From: Erodium maritimum
Taxonomy: Eukaryota; Streptophyta; Magnoliopsida; Geraniales; Geraniaceae
Assembly: GCA_963921825.1 (NCBI GenBank)
Contig: OY997589.1
Location: 84,924,523 to 84,988,522, forward strand
DNA: 64,000 nucleotides
Reading direction: 5' to 3'
Shown here: piece by piece, positions 22,077-34,400 of the stretch
How the letters are laid out: the number at the start of each line of letters is the position of its first letter
Position numbering within the stretch: position 1 is the stretch's first letter
Made by a program: the position numbers and the translations under genes
Notes under the pieces: generated by a model
The model's input: only the letters and a program-made list of their open reading frames with translations
Databases searched by the model: none
What the model was told of the DNA's origin: nothing

Positions 22077-23238
22077 AACCGAAGAAACGGACTTGCTTGA
22101 GACTCAAGAAACTGTGAGGCTTGCTTGAGACTCAAACAACTGAGAATTTTTTTGACTGAAGTAACATCCAACAGAACCGAACAAGATCAACAGGAATTTG
22201 AGAATTGATTTGCAACACAAACGAATGAAAGCAACAACAGCAACAAGGTATGAAATTGAGCCAAATCTTGCAGCACCAGAGTTGAAATTGGAATATAAGA
22301 GAACGGTTTTGCTGCACCATGTAGAAGGAAGCAAAAAGAGGCCAAGGGGAGGCCGGACCTGCAGGAGAAAACACCAAGCAACACCAAAAAAAAACTGCAA
22401 AATGCAGAGGAGAGAAAGCAAAAACACTCACAAGCCACCTACAGATGCCCACACACAAGAAAGGGGGGGGGGGGGAGAGGAAAGAAAGTCCACACACAAA
22501 GCCACACAAGAAGAGAACAAAGAGAAGCCTTACCAAATTCATACTGTACCCAAACCCCCCAGCCCTTCCCATACCCCACCCAAGAACAATAGAAGCAAAA
22601 CAAACAAATTAACCAAGGGAACCAGAATGTATCCAAATCTGAAGGAGTCTCAGAACAACCGAAGAAACGGACTTGCTTGAGACTCAAGCAACTGTGAGGC
22701 TTGCTTGAGACTCAAACAACTGAGAATTTTTTTGACTGAAGTAACATCCAACAGAACCGAACAAGATCAACAGGAATTTGAGAATTGATTTGCAACACAA
22801 ACGAATGAAAGCAACAACAGCAACAAGGTATGAAATTGAGCCAAATCTTGCAGCACCAGAGTTGAAATTGGAATATAAGAGAACGGTTTTGCTGCACCAT
22901 GTAGAAGGAAGCAAAAAGAGGCCAAGGGGAGGCCGGACCTGCAGGAGAAAACACCAAGCAACACCAAAAAAAACTGCAAAATGCAGAGGAGAGAAAGCAA
23001 AAACACTCACAAGCCACCTACAGATGCCCACATACAAGAAATGGGGGGGGGGGGAGGAGAGGAAAGAAAGTCCACACACAAAGCCACACAAGAAGAGAAC
23101 AAAGAGAAGCCTTACCAAATTCACACTGTACCCAAACCCCCCAGCCCTTCCCAAACCCCACCCAAGAACAATAGAAGCAAAACAAACAAATTAACCAAGG
23201 GAACCAGAATGTATCCAAATCTGAAGGAGTCTCAGAAC
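22077..23238. repeat. 580-bp tandem duplication in the LINE 3' region
   Basis: Copy 1 is 22077-22656 and copy 2 is 22657-23238. They differ only at a few bases (for example 22113 versus its partner), plus length changes in A- and G-runs. Each copy contains a G-run (about 13 bases, near 22464 and 23043) and two GCTTGAGACTCAA boxes. The near-identity means the duplication is recent or conversion has acted. Confidence 0.9.
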
Positions 23239-23315
23239 AAAATAGAGGGGAGGAAATTCAAGATCCAACCAAAACCTGCCTTCCAAGGCATCTCAAGCTA
23301 AAGAGATGAGAAGAC

Positions 23316-25262
23316 CTAAGGAGCCCTTCTTGTAGACATGCGGGATTTAGGAGAAAATGTCCAAGAGTTAAAAGAGAAATAATGACCAGACTTTTTGAAC
23401 TTTGCCCATTCCCAAGAATAAGATTGATTCTGAATTTTGGCAAATAATTCCTCAGAAGTGGAGAAGGAATTCTCAAAAATGGCTTGGTTTCTAGCTAACC
23501 AGACTTGCCAGCATGTAATAAGTAAAATGTTTGTCCAAGGTACTTTGCAGTGAGTTGGGACCATATAACTGCATGAAGAGAAAAGCAATTTGATGCTAGA
23601 AGAGATTGCCCAAGGAATTCCCCACCAAGATAAAATAAGCCCCAAACTTTTCCAAGCTCTATTACAATGCAGCAGTGTATGAGATGTATCCTCCAGATCA
23701 TTATTGCAGACATGAAAGAGCAATCCTTGTAATGACAAATTCATCCCTCTTGAACCCAAAAAGCATCTTATGGGTATGGCCTCAAGACAAGAAAGCCAGT
23801 AAAATGTTGAGATTTTGGGGGGAATACTAGGGATCCAAAGAGACCTAGAACAAGGAGCAACCAAGGATGCAGAAGAAGTTTGATTGTCTAAGAGCTTATA
23901 CATTCTTTTGACTGTGAATCCTTTTGGATCACCCACCCAAGTCAATAAATCTGGTTGTTGAGATAAAGTGACACCAGAAAGAATGATATTTAAAGCTATA
24001 TGATATGATTCAGCCCTCCCTCTAGGGGTTCTTCTAAAAACCAGCTCCCACTCACCCTCAATACAGGCCTGAGCAACCAGCAACTTCTTGTTCATAGATA
24101 AGGAATAAAGTATAGGAAATAGATATTTGAAAGAGACATCCCCCCACCATATGTCTGATCAGAATGAGGCTCTATCTCCTTTTCCAATCTTCCAGGACAA
24201 ACCTCTAATATCAAAAACATTTTGAAATGCAGGATCATCATTGATGGCCTAAATATGTTGCATAAAACTAGAGCTTCCAATTTCTGAGAAGGAAGTGAGG
24301 TCCCAATCTGTAACACTACAAATGACCCTTTTCCAGAGAGAATCAACATCAAGAGCAAACCTCCACCACCACTTAGCAAGGGGGCTATATTCATTCTGGC
24401 CAAATTTTTAATTCCAAGGCCTCCAGCTTTCTTTGACCTACACACATTGTTCCAATTAACTTTACAGAAGGCTCTTGATGAAGAAGTACCATGCCATAAG
24501 AACCTTCTTTGCCAAGACTCCATTTCTTTCAAGACTTTCTTTGGAGCCTTTATAACTGAGAAATAGTAGCGTGGGAGTGCACTCAGGGTTGATTTTATAA
24601 GTGTTATTCTCCCCCTAGAGAAAGAAGTTTTGCCTCCCACAAACTTAGAGCATTTTTGAATTTCTGAACAATCTTGTCCCAAGTTTTGATCCTTTTAGGA
24701 TTTGCTCCTAAGGGGAACCCAATATGAGTAAATGGAAGCTTTCCAGAAGCACAGTCCAAGGCCTGGAAAATAGCATGACCCTCTTCTTCCTCCAGATTCA
24801 TAAAGATGACTATAGATTTATCATAATTCACTGCTAACCCAGAAGCAACCTTGAACATTGATAATGCTAATTTAAGACACTTAGCACCCTCATCAGAGGC
24901 TTGAATAAAAAAGATAGTGTCATCTGCAAATTGTAGATGGGAGACTGTTGGACCAACTTGATTAAAAAGGATGCCTTCAAAGAGGCCTTGCGGAAGACTG
25001 GCTTTTATAATCTGATTTAAACCTTCAGCAGCAATTGCAAACAATAGAGGGGAAATAGCACAACCTTGTCTAAGTCCTCTTGTAATTTGGAAGTCAGGAC
25101 TTGGTGAACCATTGATTAGAATTGAGACATTGGCTCTGAGGCAGGAGCTTATCCAAAATTTCCATTTTCTACCAAACCCCATCCTGGTCATTATTTTCAT
25201 GAGATAACACCACTGTATTCAACATTTTCGTCAGATCAACTGCTATTTTATTCTCTAAAATG
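23316..25262 (-). pseudogene. LINE ORF2 remnant: RT core to zf-RVT
   Basis: Three successive minus-strand frames: 25200-24604 (RT, with RGLRQGCAISPLLFAIAAEGL and the catalytic FADD in LQFADDTIFF), 24682-24092 (ERITLIKSTLSALPRYYFSV, the RT thumb/connection region) and 24095-23316 (zf-RVT region: IPPKISTFYWL, then CNNDLEDTSHTLLHC, followed by W..LI..CWQVWLARN). Joins near 24620, 24380 and 24100 need frameshifts, so at least three breaks are present. No RNase H domain follows. It cannot encode an active enzyme. Confidence 0.8.
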
Positions 25263-25559
25263 CAAATAATAAACCAAACTCTCATTTATTAAAAATACTC
25301 GCTTCAAGTTAGATCGTGTCAAGCGTTTTTACGCTTTTACAAAATCAGAAGTTACAATGTAAGTAAAATGGACGACCATCTGACCGCCAGTTTTTTAATC
25401 ATATTTTCCACTTTTATGTTACAAAGTGTTCTATTTTATAATTGATATTCTTTACTAATAAAATTCAATTCTCATGCTAAAAAAAGAGGGTAAGGCCAGT
25501 GTTGAAATTTGTTTTATATTCTAGAATTTATCTTATTTCTTTAAAACAATGATTTTTTT

Positions 25560-26150
25560 AGTTAGCAAATAATGCTTTAAAATTGTATCTTCGAAATGAA
25601 GGAAAAGGATAAAGGGCTGACAAATCGACACCCACAATACTAACTAAGACATCAGCTCAACCAGAAGAAACAACAAATAAATCAAATACCCATATTTCCT
25701 AATCATAAACCCAAATAATGTAAACCATGTTAAACACTCACATTTCTCAACCATAAAGCCCAACAACAACACGACTACAAAAAAAACGCACCAACAGCCA
25801 ACCAACACTCTTAATAGACCAAAAACCACCAGAATTGCATAAACAACCATGTCTCATCAGCGCCACCAACCCCTTACACACAGAAAGGTGGACGTCCACT
25901 AAAACGTCGACGACCAACATCGCAAAACGACAATGACATGTCCAGTGGCCGAACCACGTCTAAACTCTCTAAACTCAAGAACTCGAAATCACATTGGTCT
26001 TCAAACAATCGGAGCCAAGGCGGCCAGAGGAGCCACCATCGGAGCAGAGCTTGCCGAAAAGAAGAAAAGAAATAAGAGAGAATGAGGGAAGGAGCCACGG
26101 ACAGATACTAGGACGTAAGAACTAACCAGAGAAGCCGTCGACGGTAACAA
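25560..26150 (-). mobile_element. Non-autonomous retroposon-like copy H
   Basis: On the minus strand a GC-richer leader (about 26150-25870) passes into a T-rich 3' region ending TTGCTAACTAAAAAAA (T-run near 25552-25560 on plus). This is the same architecture as the other poly(A) copies. No coding domain or TSD was found. Confidence 0.4.
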
Positions 26151-26701
26151 AAGACAAATATAGAGTTAATGGGTTTGAAAGAGTTTAAAAAGAAAGAAAA
26201 GTTTAGAGATCTTAATCTTATCTTGAACAAACATTTTGATTTAATGCTTATATATCAGATAGAAAAAGATTTTTTTTATCTAATACTAAGAATCCTTAAT
26301 CACATACATTGGATGCAGGGATAATCCCGAATGTTGACCTATTCGAAAAGGTCATTCGCAAGTCCTAACCACAATCGACCATTTGTCACTAATCCTAACT
26401 AAAAGGTCGACTCAATTTACAAAATCCATCCAAGATAACGACTCTATTAGGCAACAGAACACGTGCAGGTCACATGTAGTGTTTCGAACTTAAAAATGAC
26501 AATTGTTTCCTCGACCTTTTATCGCTAATTATGTCATGTTTTACACGAACCATCAAAATCTGTCAAAGCTTTACCATATAATTCCCTATAATTTTTTATT
26601 TATTTTGTAATTTATTTATTATAGGACGATTCTAATTGTCTTGAACTATTTGCCCCGCACAATTTTTTTGAAGAAATACATCACGTCTCAATCTCTCAGT
26701 C

Positions 26702-26751
<50 letters not shown>

Positions 26752-27972
26752 GCATCTAAAGAGTAAATCCGATCGTATATTATAGGAAATTTAGAAATTA
26801 AGATTACATAAAAACAAATTATGATCCTAAGTGAAAAAGGTTTATAATTAAATGTATTTTCCCCTTATATCATAAGTAGAACGAGAAGCAAAAACGATAT
26901 TAAACATAGATTCAAAAAAAACCTCATGTCTAATTCATGTTAAAACTAAATATTATCCATATCCACGGTCCTCTTAGAATTCATTTAAAAATCTCCTTCT
27001 GTTTCTTTTATCATTTACAAGTCATACGAAACACAATAATTAACATATATATGATAAAAAATTATTTAGGTTAAATATTTGTACAAACAAATGTAAAGTA
27101 TGAACGAGTTGATCGTGCCAAAATAAGAGTATGTAACAAACAATGACAAAATACAAAAACTACCTAACAAGATTGCGGAAAACAATCCGAGGGTGATCTA
27201 GATTCAAATGAAAGAATTCGGTATCACATAATAAGTTAAAGTTTCGAGCCAAGTCATCTTCTTCTATTATACCACTTATAATTGCACGTTTCAAAAACAT
27301 ATCAACAAAATCAATGTAGATTCATGCCTCTAATCTATCATTTATCCATTTTTGCACTCCTGAGTTGTAAGAAAATTTACTAGGGAAACATAAGTTGTTA
27401 ATATAAAAACAAATATAAAAATGTGCATGTCTATGATAATTGTATGTCCCAACACGATATAAAAAAATGTGAACCCATGCCTCTACTTTATTATTCATCT
27501 GTTTTTGCTCACTCATGAGTTGCAAGAAAAATTATCAGCAAAACAATACATATGCTATCAATTTAAATATAACTAGACTATAGAAATATTCACTTGAAAT
27601 CAACATTCGGTAAGAAGAAAATGGTTGATTCTACCTGAGTGGAACATGATCCACAAAACAAGCAATATACCATTAGGATTGATCCAGTTTAATTTTATAA
27701 TCTAATTTTTATGGCAAAATCTTAATATAATTATTTGTAAATTTTAACATATATAAACAACCTCGCTCTTTCATACATTAGGATTGATCCTTTTATCCCC
27801 AATCCCTAACCCCAAATTCATTACAAATCAATAATGTCACTTTTTTTTTCCCATAACTACTTACTTTCTTCTATGTCATCACCCTTATGCATGTAATCTT
27901 AAAATACGGTAACCATCAAAAAATACGGTAACCATCAAGTAAATCTCTCATTTTCAACATACATACACAAAC
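26151..27972. other. AT-rich spacer with simple repeats, no gene
   Basis: Contains a (TTA)n microsatellite at 26703-26751 and a diverged direct duplication of about 90 bp (27325-27410 and 27477-27565). A short tandem AAATACGGTAACCATCAA pair lies at about 27902-27940. No coding frame is convincing. Confidence 0.6.
26703..26751. repeat. (TTA)16 microsatellite
   Basis: About 16 uninterrupted TTA units. Confidence 0.95.
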
Positions 27973-28139
27973 CCCTAAAATATCCCACGGTATAGGTTTT
28001 ACCCAATTCCCCCCCTAAACCCTAACCCACAAAATTGAACTCTACCCGATTGTTTCAACTCTACCCGTTTCAATATACTAATAAACTACCAAGTTCAATA
28101 AAGAATTTCGACCACGCCCAATAATGCGTTAGTTCGGGT

Positions 28140-30126
28140 ATTCTCTCTAACGATAAACCCAAAAAACCCTAGCCACCTCTCCTGTAAAGTCCTTCCCCGC
28201 CAGCGGCGTCACCGGCTACGACCTCCGACGTCGCCGGTGGAGTTCTCCTCGCCCTCTTCCCCCTCCCTCCTACTCGGTTCTCTTCGTTTTCCCCCCTCTT
28301 CATCTGAGCTCCCCTGTCTTCTTCGAGCTCGCCTGGCTTGGATCTGTACTGCCCCCTTCTTCTTGCCCTTGAATCTGCCTCTCTGCTTCCAGATTCAGTT
28401 GGTCTGCTTTTCTGTTGTTCTTCTCGTGTGGTGCTGCTGCGTTTTGGCTTCGTCTGATCTGTGCCAAGGAAGCCTTCGGTTTTGCTCTTCCTTGTGCTGT
28501 GGAGGTCGCGCCCGGCTCGTCGGTCTTCCGCAGCGGTTTGGCTCGTCTGATCTTTCCTCAGGTCGGTTTGGTTTGGCGGTGGCATGGTCGGCCCTCAGCC
28601 CAGCGTGTTCTTCCTCTGCTCGCCGGTGCCGTGTGGCCGTGGTTGGTCGCCGGTGTTGTTGTGCGGTCTGCTCGGGTGTAGTTGGTGGTTCGGGTGCAGG
28701 CTCGGGATTGGGCGGCTGGCTCGGAATCTCTGCTCCGGGTAGGGCAGCTCCTTCGGGTTGGCCCAACTGAGTTGGGTAGTTGCTGGTTCGCGGGTCGGGT
28801 TCTGATGGGTCGGATGGGTCTGGTTCTGGGCCTGAGTCTTTTCTGGGCCTGGGTTCAGTTCTGGGTCAGGTTTTGGGCCTGGGTTTGGACCTGGGTCTGG
28901 GCTTTCTGTTGCTCTTCAGCTGGTTTCGGAGTCTTCTCGGTTGGAGTCTGGTTTGCATCGAGCTCGGTATTATTACAGGCTTTCCCCTTCGGGTCCTTGC
29001 TGTAGTCGGTGAGGGGTTACCTGCTTTGGTTTCAGATCGCTCAGCTCGCATTTCAGTTTAGACTTCTCAAGAGTATTGACGTGCTGCTTCCAGTTTGGAT
29101 TTCGGAGTTTGTACTCGGTAGAAATACCGGTCCTTTGCCTTTTTGGGCCTTTTTTCGGTGTTTACCGAATTTAGGTTTCGGAGGGCTGAGTGCAAGATTC
29201 TCTGTCGGCCCTGTCTCTTGCGATCTCGACTTTTGGAAGGTGGACCTTCTCTCGGGTCTTGGATGTGACTAGTTCTTGCTCAGGTCGTGGGATGCGTTTC
29301 TACAGTCTAGCGGGTGTGGATCGTTACTGAGCCTTCTGGTGCTTCAACCTTCCGGGTGTGACTCGCTGGCAACCGATCTCTGTTTGGTAATTCCTCTCCC
29401 TTACTACCCTTTCATTTAATTCGATTGGCTTCTTTTCTTCTCGACCCGCTGTTTGGTGTTCGAGCTCGCCGGTCTTAGGTGGTGGTGTTGGCCGCCGGCG
29501 AGTCCTTTAGACTGTTCCTTGGTCTGAAGCCTTTCGCTTTATTTGTTGGGTGTGGTGTGTCTCAATGATTTTTCATTGATACTGTATCTGTCGATCGTGG
29601 TCCTGGCCACCGGCGTTTTTAGTACTCTCTCTCTCTCGCTAGGATTGAGTGTTACTAATGATACAGGGAGTTAGGTTCTTCTCTGATTATGTTTTCAGTG
29701 TTTCCTGAGTGCTTCCTCCTCTTGGTGGCCAATTCTTGGTTGGTGGCTGCTGCCTTGCCTTGCCCTGTCCTTTAGGGGTGTTTAGTCTGGCCTTTCTTGT
29801 TGCTCTTGGCGGCTCCTTTTGTGGTTTGCTCTTGGTGGTTCTTCTTCTGGATTTCCCATGGTGGCGGTTCTTGGTGGCTTTTCTTGCAGCTCTTGGTGGT
29901 CTTTCTTGTAATCTGTCTTGTTTGGCGGTTCTCGTTTGCTGCTTCTTATCTTGGTGTTGTCTTTCCTTTATTGGTCTTTTGTTGTAGTTGATATCCCTCA
30001 TATATGGCATATGATCATCTTAGGGAATCGCCTTTTTGTGCCTTTGTTGGCATGTTTTCTTCCTCTTTTACCTCAAAAGAGGTTTTATTAATGAAAAAAT
30101 TGCCCATTAAAAAAAACAACAAAAAT
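28140..30126 (+). mobile_element. Poly(A) retroposon E, GC-rich leader, no ORF2
   Basis: The plus-strand unit begins near AAACCCTAGCCACC and the GACGTCGCCGGTGG motif shared with copies F and L. It has a long T/G-rich body and ends TTTTATTAATGAAAAAATTG then CCCATT and an A-run (about 30117). The frames 28237-28770 and the antisense 28766-28395 reflect GC composition. Internal short repeats of TGGGCCTGGGT (28795-28905) and CTTGGTGG (29720-29905) occur. Possible flanks TACATACACAAAC (27960-27972) and TACATACTCAAAC (30127-30139) match at 12 of 13 positions; if real, the 5' border lies at 27973. Confidence 0.45.
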
Positions 30127-30139
30127 TACATACTCAAAC

Positions 30140-31031
30140 GAAGAACACTTCAGATATGATAACGTTTTCCTTTATTCCTTAACCAATTCATTCAACTTCG
30201 ATACCTTGCAAGCTTTTTAGGGTTTGAAAAGATAAGAGATGAGGGAGCTAAGGAGCTAAGAGAGAACAAGAGATTTTAAATAAGAGGTAAAGTGACTAAG
30301 TGAGATTGAATAATGTCGAAAGCTCTTTTCACCTTATTTTCGAAAGTGAGGGTTAGTTTCGATATTTTGCAGTCTCATCTAGCGAAATCGTTATATCAGA
30401 CAATGTTTTACGATTTATGTAAAAGATTAATAACAAAAAGTCGACCGTGATTAAGACTTGATTAAGACTTGCAAATGACATTTTCTTCAGTGTCATGATC
30501 CACCGTTATCCCTTAAATACAATCAAAATATATTTTTCTTATGTTCGGTCTAATTTGAATGATATTTATCTACCGATGATCAAAAACATTATCCAACATA
30601 GTTTTAGATGATCTCAACCCCAAAAAAATAAGCAGAGTTGGATTTAGTCTTATAATATTTGAGTCAAGTCGCACACAAAAGGAGGAATAGGTCCAAGTAG
30701 ACAGCAGATACTAATAAATTAATTGATTTATTTATGGTTTCAAAAATAAAAATCAGTATTTTAATTCCTCATTTAAGAGCATTGGCATTTCTGTTACGTT
30801 ATGAACTTTTTATGCCAATTATTTTAAACAAAAGTCTAAACATTTGAGTTTTGACCAGAAAATGATATTTTATGTAATTAAAATATTCAAAATAATCACA
30901 ATCTAAAAGTAGGCGTTACAAAGACATTTGAAAATGACGTGATTAGTATCAAACTTTTTTTAAAAGATTAGATTAGCACTCACTGCATAATCATTATTTT
31001 TTATTATTCAAATTTCAAATCAATTAATTAG
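30140..31031. other. AT-rich spacer without gene
   Basis: Nothing recognisable except a GATTAAGACTT tandem pair near 30450. Confidence 0.5.
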
Positions 31032-31422
31032 AAAATAATCTCACCTAAATACTTAAATTTGTTACACTTCTCCCTGATTATACTCATTTTTAAGTAACTA
31101 CATTTGACTTTTTTTTCTTCCTTTACCTTATTTTGATAATAAATGAAAACATTTCTTAAAAAAAATAATAATAAATGAAAACAAATACTCTTACAATAAT
31201 TCATAAAACTGAACAAAAATATCCATTATATCAATTTCTTTTATTTCCGTTCTATAAAAAATTCTTTTATTTATTCTTATATATTATTATTTTTGATAAA
31301 AACATTACAATAGAGTGAAAAATCTTTTGAGTATTTTTGTCATTGAAGTTCAAAAAAAAAAAAAAAATCAACGTAATTAAATGAAAAACAAGAAAACTTT
31401 GTTATATTCTTTGTGAAATTAT
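31032..31422. mobile_element. Mutator-type MITE, relative of the 8370 copy
   Basis: The left end GAAAATAATCTCACCTAAAT matches the 8370-8623 element (GAAATAATCTCACC) and the right end GTGAAATTATC is its inverted partner. Flanks AATTAATTA and TATTAATTA are near-identical. The LINE insertion at 31438 lies at its right border. Confidence 0.55.
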
Positions 31423-31437
31423 CTTATTAATTATAAT

Positions 31438-34400
31438 AATTGCAACTCACGCCTCACAATAACAGAAGGTCGGCCCTAGAGAGGCGATCGTGAGACCGAG
31501 ATGACCAGCGGCGCGTGCTAGGGCACGGCGACGGCGGGAGTGTCCGGCTTTGGAGTACGGGAGAGGGCGCAGCCGGAGGAAGGTACGGGGCTGTTTTTCT
31601 TTTCCGTTTTGTCTGGTTTTCTTGTGCGAATACTAGAGTGGGGTTTGATTTCGACCCCGACCGGAAGCGAGATCCTCTCGCGCGTGTGACCCCACGTTTT
31701 GGTGTCTCGACGCCGGCGTGGTTGGTGGGTGTGGTGTCGGGGGATATCGGGAGCCTATTGGGACGGACCTCGTTCGGACGACGTTGGTATTGCTGGATCG
31801 GTGGGGGATTAGATTGATCGCGGAGTTGGTATGCACTGCTGAGGTCGGGGCCAAGTGGGCAGCGGTGGTGTTTGGATGGAGAGTGGAGTGGGGAGCTGCT
31901 TTCTGGTACGGGTCGTCGGGCTACGAGCAACGCAGGAGGTGGGAATGAAATTCCTGTCCTGGAACTGTAGGGGATTGGGCAAGTTGGCGACGGTGGAGTA
32001 TCTAAAGGGAGTGATACGTCGCAGGAAGCCGCAGGTAATCTTTCTGAGCGAGACTGTGGCTCGAAAGGGGGAGGTCGATATCCTAAAGTTGAAGACGGGC
32101 TTTCCGGGTGGGTGTGAAGTGCCAGCGGTGGGGAAAAAGGGGGGTCTGATTCTGCTATGGACCTCGGAGATGAAGGTTACGCCGTATCCCTGTGACGAGA
32201 GGTTTATCGATGTGGAGATCGAAGGACCGAACGGAGATAGCTTCCGCTTTACAAGCGTGTACGGGGAGGCAAACATGGAACTTCGGTGGCAGACGTGGGA
32301 TATGATCCGAGCCCTGGGTGCGAGGACAGGGGCTACACGGAAATGGATGTTGATGGGGGACTTCAATGACATCCTACGCAATAAGGAGAAGCGGGGTGGT
32401 TGGCGGTACCCGGAACGGTTGATTTCGGGGTTCAGGACTGCAATGAGGGATGTAGGGGTCTACGATGTCCCAATTCAAGGGTATGGGTTCACATGGCACA
32501 GTGGAAGTGAACCAGAGACACGCATGGCATTCCAGCTGGATAGAGCCCTAATGTCTCGGGAGCTGCGAGCGATGTGGCCGGAGGCCTATCTGGCCAACCT
32601 GGGCATATCGACATCGGATCATCTACCCATACTGGTTGACTCAGAGAAACGAGAGGATCCGATGGGCTCGCGGCAATTCAGATTTGAGAACATCTGGAAG
32701 GAGGACCCGGAATGTGGGTTGCTGATCCAATCTAGCTGGGGGGCCCCGGGGGACCGAGAGGTCGAGTGCAAGATTCAGGATACAGGCTCGGCATTAGATA
32801 CCTGGGGCAAGGAGGTGTACAATGCACTTGCCCAGAAGATCGCACGTTATGAGAAGGACATGTTGTGGTTGAATGGGAAGGAGGATCGGTCGAGTATTCG
32901 GCGTTAGAGATCTTTGCAAAAGCTATATGTCACGGCCCTTGAGAAGAAAGGGGAGTTTTGGAGGCAGCGAGCCAAGCAACATTGGCTCACGGACAGTGAT
33001 CAGAACACCAAGTTTTTCCAGGCCTCGGCGTCGCAGCGGAAAAACATAAACAAGGTATATGAGCTACGGGATGCGGAGGGTAACATCCTGACCTGGGACT
33101 CGGGATTGGGGAACCATATCATGGATTTCTATAAGGAGCTGTCTAGAAGAACGAGGGGGGACGGTGTAAACTTCCCGAAGTTCCGTCAGCAGGTGACGGA
33201 GGAGCAGAACAGGGCACTCTTGGGGGAGGTCACGTCGGAAGAAGTGCGGGACGCGACCTTTTCCATGGGGCCGAATAAATCGCTAGGGCCGGACGGTCTC
33301 AACCCGTTTTTCTACCAGAAGTACTGGGGGACAGTCGGAGAGGATGTCACTAGGTGGGTGAGAAGGATTTTTGCAGGGGAGGACATCCCCCAGGAGATGA
33401 ATAGGACTACGTTGGTATTGATTCCAAAAGTGGAGTGCCCAATGTCGCTCAAGGACCTACGACCGATAGCTCTGTGTAATGTGGTGTTCAAGGTGGTGTC
33501 CAAAGTGGCTGCAAACAGACTTAAGGGCTTGTTGGGGGGCCTTATTTCGGATACCCATGGGGCGTTCGTTCCGGGCAGATCTATACAGGACAATATTATC
33601 CTGTCATATGAGACTCTGCATCATCTTAAGAATAAGAGGCAAGGTCAAGAAGGTTGGGTGGCGCTGAAGCTGGATATGAGCAAAGCCTATGACAGGGTGG
33701 AATGGGGTTTTCTATGGGACATTATGAGAGGATTTGGGCTGAGCGAGGAGTGGATATCCCTGGTCCGTCGGTGTACGTACTCGGTTACGTACAACATAGT
33801 GGCGGGGGGCAGCAGGCGGGGTTTATTCAACCTGAAAGGGGGATAAGGCAGGGAGATCCGTTATCCCCATATTTGTTCCTTTTCTGTATCGAGGGCTTCT
33901 CTCGGCTACTACAAGGGGCGGAGGGCAGGGGGGATATCCATGGAGTCAGGATAGGGAAGGATGCCCCGGCGTTATCCCATCTATTCTTCGCGGATGATTG
34001 TTATGAGTGGCGTGCAGATTTGAGGAGGCTTCAGGGCAGGTGGTGAATCAGGCGAAGTCGTCTCTTTTCTTCATCCATAATACTCCGGAGCATCGACGTC
34101 TGAATGGCGTGCAGATTTTGGGGATGCCTGAAGTCGGTACCCCTTCCTCCTACTTGGGGATACCGAACATGATGGGTCGGAGTCGAAAGCAGAGTCTGCG
34201 ATATGTCATGGATAAAGTCCTTCGGCGGATCAGGAGGTGGGATGGTAAGTTACTTAATGGGGCAGGTAAAGAAGTGCTCGCTAAATCAGTGTTACAAGCT
34301 ATACCCACTTATACGATGAGTGTAATGCGGATCCCAAAGGGAATGTTGGACCAGCTGAATGTGGCCCTTGCGAAATTCTGGTGGAAATCGGCAGGTCCGG

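Larger units (their letters stand above)
22012..25262 (-). mobile_element. L1-type LINE, 5'-truncated, minus strand
   Basis: The minus-strand sequence starts inside the reverse transcriptase (about 25262), continues through the RT core and zinc-binding RVT region to about 23316, then has a 3' region with a 580-bp tandem duplication and ends TTGCTGATCA plus A-run (T-run 22012-22021). The 5' half (ORF1, endonuclease, RT start) is missing, as usual for truncated LINE insertions. Possible flanks TCTCATTTTTTA (near 21995) and TCTCATTTATTA (near 25280) match at 11 of 12 positions but do not touch the element exactly, so the TSD is tentative. Confidence 0.8.

Noticed and set aside
22132-23154. Phe/Leu/Cys-rich minus-strand frames that occur twice
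   Set aside because: They lie in the 3' region of the truncated LINE and are duplicated only because the DNA is duplicated; no hydrophobic protein family recognised.
28237-28770. 177-codon frame as a host gene
   Set aside because: Low-complexity, with an equally long antisense frame, inside a GC-rich poly(A) retroposon; no domain.
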